From Clostridia bacterium (lineage in GTDB: Bacteria; Bacillota; Clostridia; Oscillospirales; CAG-382): DNA of 5,724 nucleotides. The notes below the pieces were generated by a model, which ran no database searches, was not told where the DNA came from, and saw only the letters and a program-made list of their open reading frames with translations. The translations under genes and the position numbers were made by a program. Numbering within the stretch: the stretch's first letter is position 1; every line of letters begins with the position of its first letter. Location: assembly GCA_017646185.1 (NCBI GenBank), contig JAGCNA010000247.1, forward strand, positions 1 through 5,724, given 5' to 3'. Shown here in pieces: positions 1 through 5,028 of the stretch.

Positions 1-2594
1 GAAAAGCAGGTGCAGGAGAAGGTTAATCCGTAATCCTTCACAAGACGGGATGCCGAGGAAGCAAACGAGGTTATTATATTACACCTGAATTCGCACCATT
101 CATCCCACAGTTCATGGGTGATCGGCATATCCGCAGGGTTGAGCACGGTATTGTACTTTGCCTTGAAAGCATTGATTATATCTTGATTATATCCGTGGTC
201 CTCGTATCTGTCCGCGCTGTAATAGGTGGGCAGAGGGAAACGGATATAATCCAGCTGAATACCGTCTATATCGTAATTTTCGCACACCTCGCGGATAACG
301 TCCAGCGTCCACTCTCTCACCTGAGTATCGTAAGGATTAAGTGTGTAACTGGGGGTATCGTAAAAATAGGCAACGTCCCTGCCGGCTTTGGATAACAGCA
401 GTTTATCCCCGAAGTAGTTTACGTAATGTTCTTCGGGATATGCTTCGGAGGGGTAAGCGGTGGTAAAGCAGCAATACATAAAGTATATCTGCATTCCACG
501 CTTATGACATTCTTCAACGTATGCTTTAAGCATATCTTCCCCTTCCGAAAGGTCGGGATGACGGGAAAGGTGAGGATTTTGTGTATTATACAAAGCGTAG
601 GTATCTCTGAAAGGAGCCACGATAAGGCGGTTTATACCCATAGAATGAGCGTATTCCACAATATGCTCAACATCCTGCTCGTCGGTTTCGTAATGCACCA
701 CCCATGCCGAGCGGTCCTGAACGAACAAAGAAGGAACGCTGATATTGTTCAATTCATCAAGCTTTTTCTTTGCCTCAAAAAGCTTTGCGGGGTCGGACGC
801 GGATTTTTGGAGAAGCTCCTTTGCCTCCTCTGCCAGACCGTATGCGTATTCGTAATCTACGGAAAGGAATTTTTCCGCATATTCATTAAGTCTGTTTACG
901 CTGTCTTCCAAAAGTGATTCATATTCCCGTGTATCCAAAGCGGCATCTCCGAACAAGGCAAGGGAGTATTTATCCTCCATAAAGATAACACGCTGACCTA
1001 TTTTATAAAAACGGGATATTTCTTGCTTTTTGTCATCGGAAGCGGAAATTACGTATCCGCCCTGAGGAACCTGCGTGTTGCCTCCCGCAGAGGCTGCGAT
1101 AATATATCCGTCTTTATCCACGGAAATTTCAAGGGTGTTTTCCGAATTTGGGGTGCGGGATATTCCGCTGTATACCGTAACGTAACGGGAATCTGTCTTT
1201 TCGCCGTAGGAAACTCCACGTATTTCACGGTAAAAATATGCGGTGTCTTTTTGTATACGCTCTGCAGTATCTCCGTCTTTAAGCTTGAGCATATAGTTTG
1301 AATACAGATCGTTGCCGGAAGAAAGCACAAAGCCGCATTGGGGAATGGGAGTGTTGCCCGATTCTCCTTCGGTGCCCAAGCGTGTAACGGAAATAAAGTT
1401 TCCGTCCGCATCAAACGCCGCTTCGGTGCCCCAGATATTGGTACGGGTGCTGTCCCAGAAAAATTCGCTGTCATATACTACGGCGGTGGCAAAGGATGTG
1501 CGGTTTTCGTTGCGGAAAACCGTTTCCACAATATTTTTGCCGTTTAACAAAACGTAATCGTAAGGGGTGGTAACCGCTTCAAAGAGTATGTTTTCCACCC
1601 TGTCGCCCACCTTTATATTCTTTGCCGCTTTTACGGCATCCTCACCGTTAAAGCATACCGCATAGCCGGAAGGATATGGTAGAATTGTGCGGGTATCGGG
1701 TGCGCTTATATAAGCCACCACGCCGTCAAACACAAAGACATCCAAAAATTCAAAATCCCTTTCGGGAGAAAGCTTTAATCCGTAGGTTTCGTCGTATATC
1801 TCTATTCCTTCGGAGGATTTCTCGGGATTAATTGCGGTTATTTTAAAAGGTGTATCCCCTATTACCGCATACATTCCGCTTCCGTAAGAAGATATTTTTT
1901 CTGTATTGTTAATAAGATATCCCCCGTTTCCTTTCATAAATGCTTCGGCAAAGCCCTTTGCATAGGGCTGGGAAATAAAGAGAGTAAAATCCCTCTCGCC
2001 GGTTTTCTTAACGTCAAAATCCACAGTTGAAAAAACGCCCTTTACGTTGCGGGAGCAAGTAAGCGCCAAAAAGCCTTCCGGTGCCTCTGTACGGTTGGAG
2101 GCGGAGGGAGAAAAGAAAGCGTTGGTAACCCCTTCAAAGCTTTTTGGGTCTTTATGAGAAAGCAAAAAGCCCGTTATGCCCGTTTTGTCGGTAACAGACG
2201 GGTTTTCATAAATATCAATATATTCGGGCAGGGAATATCCCTCTACCGTAAAATCCTTATCCGCAGACGCTTTTTCAATAAAAATACTGCAGCCGTTGGT
2301 GGGGATAACGCACTGTTCCCCTTTTTCAACCGTATATGAATCCTTTATTATCTCTTCACCCTTGGCATACCACAAAAGCACGCATCCGTCTGAAGGTGCG
2401 TTATATACAGGTGTGTTCACTCCTTCGGGTGCATATTCACGGTCAAAAACAGCATTGTCCGAAACCGTATTGTAGGCACAAAGATAGGTTTCGCCGCCGA
2501 CTGTAACGGAAATATCCCCTTGGGTTTTGCCGCAAGCGCACAAAAAAACGGCAAAAATCAATATACAAAGTACAAACAAAAAATTCTTTTTCAT
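1..2594 (-). CDS. Large surface lipoprotein with C-terminal GHL10 (DUF187-type) glycosidase-like domain, 3' end outside window
   Basis: One uninterrupted minus-strand frame gives 864 residues and runs off the left edge. Start ATG is at 2594-2592, preceded by GGGAGG (complement of 2602-2607). Residues 1-21 are a lipoprotein signal peptide: MKKN, a hydrophobic stretch, then lipobox L18-C19-A20-C21, so C21 should be lipidated and the protein anchored outside the membrane. Residues about 24-287 are beta-rich and unrecognised. Three related modules follow (about 288-335, 395-447, 488-538), then a charged helical linker (554-618). From about 630 the protein resembles GHL10 domains: AWVVHY (630-635), HKRG (697-700), NPYD (753-756) and DIDGIQLDYIRFP (775-787), the best family signature. 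E. coli DigH, a lipoprotein of this family, cleaves denuded peptidoglycan glycan strands; a similar cell-wall or polysaccharide role here is inference. The frame agrees with its neighbours in codon style and shows no frameshift. Family assignment is fairly sure; substrate is unknown. Confidence 0.85.
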   Translation of the reverse strand, partial: MKKNFLFVLCILIFAVFLCACGKTQGDISVTVGGETYLCAYNTVSDNAVFDREYAPEGVNTPVYNAPSDGCVLLWYAKGEEIIKDSYTVEKGEQCVIPTNGCSIFIEKASADKDFTVEGYSLPEYIDIYENPSVTDKTGITGFLLSHKDPKSFEGVTNAFFSPSASNRTEAPEGFLALTCSRNVKGVFSTVDFDVKKTGERDFTLFISQPYAKGFAEAFMKGNGGYLINNTEKISSYGSGMYAVIGDTPFKITAINPEKSSEGIEIYDETYGLKLSPERDFEFLDVFVFDGVVAYISAPDTRTILPYPSGYAVCFNGEDAVKAAKNIKVGDRVENILFEAVTTPYDYVLLNGKNIVETVFRNENRTSFATAVVYDSEFFWDSTRTNIWGTEAAFDADGNFISVTRLGTEGESGNTPIPQCGFVLSSGNDLYSNYMLKLKDGDTAERIQKDTAYFYREIRGVSYGEKTDSRYVTVYSGISRTPNSENTLEISVDKDGYIIAASAGGNTQVPQGGYVISASDDKKQEISRFYKIGQRVIFMEDKYSLALFGDAALDTREYESLLEDSVNRLNEYAEKFLSVDYEYAYGLAEEAKELLQKSASDPAKLFEAKKKLDELNNISVPSLFVQDRSAWVVHYETDEQDVEHIVEYAHSMGINRLIVAPFRDTYALYNTQNPHLSRHPDLSEGEDMLKAYVEECHKRGMQIYFMYCCFTTAYPSEAYPEEHYVNYFGDKLLLSKAGRDVAYFYDTPSYTLNPYDTQVREWTLDVIREVCENYDIDGIQLDYIRFPLPTYYSADRYEDHGYNQDIINAFKAKYNTVLNPADMPITHELWDEWCEFRCNIITSFASSASRLVKDYGLTFSCTCF

Positions 2595-2618
2595 AAGGCT
2601 ACCTCCCGTATATAAAAA

Positions 2619-2647
2619 AGAATACCATAAAACTACATTTTTTGCAA
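2619..2647 (-). promoter_or_regulatory. Possible sigma-A promoter of the GHL10 lipoprotein gene
   Basis: On the minus strand, TTGCAA (2647-2642) is separated by 17 bases from TATTCT (2624-2619). Each box matches the sigma-A consensus at four of six bases, with ideal spacing. Transcription would start near 2612, leaving a leader of about 18 bases that just contains the GGGAGG ribosome binding site. The match is only moderate. Confidence 0.35.
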
Positions 2648-2657
2648 CTTATACGTA

Positions 2658-2685
2658 ACACCTTTTTTCGACTTTGCATACTATG
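2658..2685 (+). promoter_or_regulatory. Sigma-K-like (or sigma-E-like) sporulation promoter of the Cys-rich gene
   Basis: The plus strand has AC (2658-2659), 17 bases, then CATACTATG (2677-2685). The B. subtilis sigma-K consensus is AC-N17-CATANNNTA, so only the last base differs. The same -10 also fits sigma-E (CATACANT) at seven of eight bases, but no good sigma-E -35 is seen. The predicted start, near 2692, leaves about 30 bases to the ATG, including the AGGAGG site. I see no convincing sigma-A alternative on this strand. Consensus is from established B. subtilis work; use by this gene is inferred. Confidence 0.5.
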
Positions 2686-2720
2686 GTAACAGATATTCAA
2701 ATTTTTCAGGAGGAATAACA

Positions 2721-3560
2721 ATGATTGAAAGAAACAACCCCTGTGTACGCCAAAGCGAGCAGGTTTGTATAAGCGTAAACAGAATATTTGATTCCGCACG
2801 TGATAAAGACTGCCTTGAGGACCTTAAGGTTCAGTTTACCGACACGGTGCAGGACGTTATAGATCACGCTACGGCGGTAAGAACAAAATGCGTAGACGTT
2901 ATATCCACAAGCATAACCGTGGAAGAAATACCCTTTAACTGCGGTTTTTACCACGTAACCGTAAGATATTACTTCTGTGTAAAATTGGAGGTCTGCGTAG
3001 GTAACGGCAGATCCGTGGAAGTGGAAGGCGTTGCCGCTTACGATAAAAAGATAATACTATTCGGCAGCGAAAAGGACGTTTCCGTATTTAAATCCGACCC
3101 TGCCAACAACGATTTCTGCACTAATCCCGATTGTATGGGATGCCACACCGAATGCGCTCTTCCCACCGTTGTGGTTGAGGTTGCCCACCCCATAAGCCTT
3201 GATACCAAGCTGGTGGAAAAATGCCGTCCTTTCGGACATTGCTGTCTGCCCTGCGATTGCATTCCCCAGATAATAAAGCAGCGCTTCAACGGCTGCTTCA
3301 AGGAAGGTCTGGGAAACCAGAGCGTATACGTTTCTCTGGGTGTATTCTCGGTTATCCGCATGGAAAGACAGGTACAGCTTATGATACCTGCGGCACAGCT
3401 TGTGCTTCCCGAAAGAGATTCCACACCCGTAGCAAACGGCGACCCCTGCAGCATATTCGAAAAAATGTGCTTCCCCTGCGATTCTTTTATGCCCGTAAGC
3501 GACCCTCATAATATGAATTGCTGTAACAACGGCTGTAATAACGGCTGCAACAAGAAATAA
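2721..3560 (+). CDS. Cysteine-rich conserved clostridial protein, putative spore coat/surface component
   Basis: A 279-residue protein with AGGAGG (2708-2713) seven bases before the ATG. It has no signal peptide or membrane segment, so it should be made in the cytosol. It carries 24 cysteines (8.6%). Some are spread through the N-terminal half (C8, C16, C31, C57, C74, C86, C92); others cluster at 133-145 (C-x4-C-x2-C-x3-C), 168-180 (six-residue spacing, then CCxxCxC) and 243-253. The tail (267-279) is an Asn/Gly/Cys repeat ending in two lysines. The N-terminal half, with DKDCLEDLKV (29-37 region) and IPFNCGFYHVTVRYYF (70-85), resembles unnamed conserved proteins I recall from Clostridia; no function is established that I know of. 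Cys richness, lack of secretion signal, the sigma-K-like promoter and spoIIID nearby suggest a mother-cell-made coat protein cross-linked by disulfides or binding metal. It is monocistronic, ending at a hairpin terminator region. The reading frame is certain; the role is inference. Confidence 0.88.
   Translation: MIERNNPCVRQSEQVCISVNRIFDSARDKDCLEDLKVQFTDTVQDVIDHATAVRTKCVDVISTSITVEEIPFNCGFYHVTVRYYFCVKLEVCVGNGRSVEVEGVAAYDKKIILFGSEKDVSVFKSDPANNDFCTNPDCMGCHTECALPTVVVEVAHPISLDTKLVEKCRPFGHCCLPCDCIPQIIKQRFNGCFKEGLGNQSVYVSLGVFSVIRMERQVQLMIPAAQLVLPERDSTPVANGDPCSIFEKMCFPCDSFMPVSDPHNMNCCNNGCNNGCNKK
3522..3551 (+). repeat. Short in-gene tandem repeat encoding Cys-Asn-Asn-Gly
   Basis: Two 12-base units, TGTAACAACGGC (3522-3533) and TGTAATAACGGC (3534-3545), differ at one silent base and are followed by a half unit TGCAAC (3546-3551). 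They encode C-N-N-G twice and then C-N at the extreme C-terminus of the Cys-rich protein. The in-frame unit length means copy-number change would alter only tail length. Confidence 0.8.
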
Positions 3561-3581
3561 ACACCCCTAAAACATTAATCA

Positions 3582-3609
3582 CCCCAAGAAGCCTTGTGGC
3601 TTCTCGGGG
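3582..3609. terminator. Strong hairpin after the Cys-rich gene
   Basis: CCCC-A-AGAAGCC (3582-3593) pairs with GGCTTCT-C-GGGG (3598-3609) around a TTGT loop, with one A/C mismatch. It begins 21 bases after the stop codon. No T-run follows on the plus strand, so alone it is not a classic intrinsic terminator. It may block exonucleases or work together with the next hairpin. Confidence 0.5.
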
Positions 3610-3617
3610 ACCCCGAT

Positions 3618-3650
3618 AAAAAGCGGGAAAGCCTATTGCTTTCCCGTTTT
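3618..3650. terminator. Bidirectional intrinsic terminator between convergent genes
   Basis: A perfect nine-base-pair stem, CGGGAAAGC (3624-3632) with GCTTTCCCG (3638-3646), closes a five-base loop. TTTT (3647-3650) follows on the plus strand and AAAAA (3618-3622) precedes it, giving a U-run on the minus strand as well. It can therefore end both the Cys-rich transcript and the rbsK transcript, whose stop codon lies only a few bases away at 3656-3658. Confidence 0.85.
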
Positions 3651-3655
3651 ACTTA

Positions 3656-4588
3656 TTATTGTTCGATTTCTGCAAGAAATTTTTTTACATCCGCTTCTCT
3701 GGGAAGAGAATTGAGAGCGCCCACCTTGGTGGTGGTCAAAGCGCCAACGGCGTTTGCGTATTTAACGGCGGCATAAATGTCCTTGCCCCGCAGATATTCC
3801 ACGGTAAGCGCCGCTGTAAATGCATCACCTGCGGCGGTGGTATCGATAGCGTTTACTTCATAACCTTCCACGATATCGCAGTATTTTCCGTCATATATAA
3901 ACGCACCGCGATCACCTAATTTAAGTACCACGTATTTTATATCCACCTTATTGCACAGTGCGATTGAAGCGCGCAGGCAATCATCGGGTGTGTTGGGACG
4001 AATGCCGGTAAGCACAGCCGTTTCAGTTTCGTTGGGGGAGAACACCTCTACCTTACCCAATTTGGAAAGAGGAAAATCGGGTATGGCGGGGCCTGCATCC
4101 ACAAACAGAGGAAGCGCCTGCTCCTCTGCCAGACGGGCGGTGGTTATAACCTGCTTTACACCGCACTCAAACTGGGTGAGCACCGCATCGGGATAGCTGA
4201 GGAATGCGTTTTCTATATCCGTATCGTTAATGTTTTTGTTTGCGCCGGGGAACACGATAATACGGTTATCCCCGCTTCTTTCCAGCATAACGACGGCAAG
4301 TCCCGTCTGTTCTGCACGGTCAACCTTTATATAACGGGGGTCAACACCGTTTTCGGCGTAAATGCGCAAAAGGCGGTCTCCGTAAGCATCGTCACCCACA
4401 CGGGTGCAGAATACAACTTCGCTTCCCAATCTTGCGGCGGCGACAGCGGAATTTGCGCCCTTTCCGCCGGGAACGTAGGCGTATTCGCCTTCGCTTATCA
4501 TGGTTTCACCGCGGGAGGGTACGTAGGGTGTCTTGATCAAAAAATCCAGATTCGCAGTACCGACGGTAAGTATACGCTTGCTTGCCAT
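3656..4588 (-). CDS. rbsK: Ribokinase (PfkB family)
   Basis: A 310-residue cytosolic kinase, close to the 309 of E. coli RbsK. It should convert D-ribose and ATP to ribose 5-phosphate for the pentose phosphate pathway. Numbered from the chosen start: N13 and D15 in the first strand (GTANLDFL), GGKGAN at 41-46 (PfkB signature 1, sugar binding), E141 in QFECG, SPNETE at 184-189, KLGDRG at 223-228 (nucleotide site), and DTTAAGDAF at 249-257 (signature 2) with catalytic base D255. These match, as I recall, the ribose and catalytic residues of E. coli RbsK (N14, D16, D255), favouring ribokinase over fructokinase or other PfkB sugar kinases. The start at 4588 has AGAGG (4603-4599) ten bases upstream; an in-frame ATG at 4612 lacks a ribosome binding site and would sit only six bases after the predicted transcription start. 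No rbs transporter or rbsR gene is in the window. It lies 44 bases after spoIIID but has its own promoter. Confidence 0.88.
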   Translation of the reverse strand: MASKRILTVGTANLDFLIKTPYVPSRGETMISEGEYAYVPGGKGANSAVAAARLGSEVVFCTRVGDDAYGDRLLRIYAENGVDPRYIKVDRAEQTGLAVVMLERSGDNRIIVFPGANKNINDTDIENAFLSYPDAVLTQFECGVKQVITTARLAEEQALPLFVDAGPAIPDFPLSKLGKVEVFSPNETETAVLTGIRPNTPDDCLRASIALCNKVDIKYVVLKLGDRGAFIYDGKYCDIVEGYEVNAIDTTAAGDAFTAALTVEYLRGKDIYAAVKYANAVGALTTTKVGALNSLPREADVKKFLAEIEQ

Positions 4589-4615
4589 ACAAAACCAACC
4601 TCTTTTCCACATTTT

Positions 4616-4645
4616 ATCACGTTTATTTTACATTATCTGCGTGAT
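4616..4645. promoter_or_regulatory. Inverted repeat around the rbsK -10 box, possible operator
   Basis: ATCACG (4616-4621) and CGTGAT (4640-4645) are perfect six-base inverted arms 18 bases apart. One arm lies at the predicted rbsK transcription start and the other in the -35/-10 spacer, so the -10 box sits between them. This is where a repressor would act. The long spacing and short arms also allow chance, and the right arm lies between the spoIIID stop codon and its last codons. Confidence 0.35.
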
Positions 4646-4653
4646 TTTGTCAA
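4625..4653 (-). promoter_or_regulatory. Sigma-A promoter of rbsK
   Basis: On the minus strand a perfect TTGACA (4653-4648) is followed after exactly 17 bases by TAAAAT (4630-4625, five of six). Transcription would begin near 4618, giving a leader of about 30 bases before the ATG at 4588. The -35 box lies inside the last codons of spoIIID and the -10 just beyond its stop, so rbsK can be expressed in vegetative cells independently of spoIIID. Confidence 0.75.
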
Positions 4654-4905
4654 CTGTTTTTCGGCAAGATATTTGCGCCGCGTTGCGTCTCCGCCGCGTA
4701 TATGACGCTCGAGACGGTTTTTCTCCAGCACCTTGCTTACTTCGGCATACAAGGCGGGATCGCTTTTTTTCAGCCGAAGGCTTACGTCCTTGTGGACGGT
4801 GCTTTTGCTTATACCGTATTTAGCCGCCGTAGCACGGACTGTGCAACCGGTTTCAAGTATGTATTCTCCCAAACGGCATGCCCTGCAAAGGATATCCGAT
4901 TCCAT
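4633..4905 (-). CDS. spoIIID: Sporulation transcription regulator SpoIIID
   Basis: A 90-residue DNA-binding protein, near the 93 of B. subtilis SpoIIID. In the mother cell SpoIIID activates and represses sigma-E regulon genes and helps switch on sigma-K. The helix-turn-helix spans about 22-41 (TVRATAAKYG then ISKSTVHKDV), with the family's KSTVHKD recognition segment at 34-40. The C-terminal basic signature RHIRGGDATRRKY (67-79) is the second DNA contact region of this family and is very well conserved. The start is set by AAGGAG with a six-base gap to ATG at 4905. Three N-terminal cysteines (C7, C10, C21) are unlike the sequences I remember. The gene is divergent from galE and followed by rbsK on the same strand with no terminator between, so some read-through into rbsK is possible. 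It marks the host as an endospore former or a descendant of one. Confidence 0.95.
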   Translation of the reverse strand: MESDILCRACRLGEYILETGCTVRATAAKYGISKSTVHKDVSLRLKKSDPALYAEVSKVLEKNRLERHIRGGDATRRKYLAEKQLTKSRR

Positions 4906-4931
4906 TGAAAACTCCTTTTTTCTTTTTTAAC

Positions 4932-4939
4932 ACTATATG
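4932..4939 (-). promoter_or_regulatory. Sigma-E-like -10 element upstream of spoIIID
   Basis: The minus strand reads CATATAGT (4939-4932), seven of eight bases of the sigma-E -10 consensus CATACANT. It lies at a suitable distance: the start would be near 4925, about 20 bases before the ATG and just ahead of the ribosome binding site. B. subtilis spoIIID is transcribed by sigma-E. No clear -35 is visible in the T-rich stretch upstream, which lowers confidence. Confidence 0.45.
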
Positions 4940-4977
4940 TTTTCAAAAAGAAAAAAAGTACAAACAGTCCTACCCAC

Positions 4978-5005
4978 TTGAAAAAACAAAAAAATATGTT
5001 ATACT
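4978..5005 (+). promoter_or_regulatory. Sigma-A promoter of galE
   Basis: TTGAAA (4978-4983) and TATACT (5000-5005) are separated by 16 bases; each box matches the consensus at five of six. The spacer is almost all A, and a further A-tract lies upstream at 4945-4957 and could act as an UP element or bend the DNA. The expected start is near 5012, leaving a leader of about 17 bases that holds AGGAG (5014-5018). Confidence 0.75.
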
Positions 5006-5028
5006 ACCCCTATAGGAGATGATAAATT

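Noticed and set aside
426..917. Plus-strand open frame of 163 codons (and similar ones at 114-395, 1023-1301, 1312-1557, 2154-2339)
   Set aside because: All lie antisense to the continuous lipoprotein frame, lack good ribosome binding sites and give Cys/Val/Phe-rich translations with no family resemblance.
1049..1474. Minus-strand open frame of 141 codons within the lipoprotein gene
   Set aside because: It is in another frame of the same strand as the real gene, whose frame is open throughout and encodes a recognisable protein.
3057..3509. Minus-strand frames of 138-150 codons opposite the Cys-rich gene
   Set aside because: The plus-strand frame has an AGGAGG site, a conserved protein pattern and a terminator; the antisense frames have none of these.
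4589..4612. Upstream in-frame ATG at 4612 giving an eight-residue longer RbsK
   Set aside because: No ribosome binding site precedes it, it lies almost at the predicted transcription start, and the extra residues do not fit the family's N-terminus.
4633..4653. Reading ATCACG/CGTGAT as a terminator for spoIIID
   Set aside because: The loop would be 18 bases, the stem six, and no U-run follows on the minus strand.
4941..4995. A/T-rich tracts between spoIIID and galE as a replication origin or iteron region
   Set aside because: They are simple A-tracts within a promoter region, with no repeated boxes such as DnaA sites.
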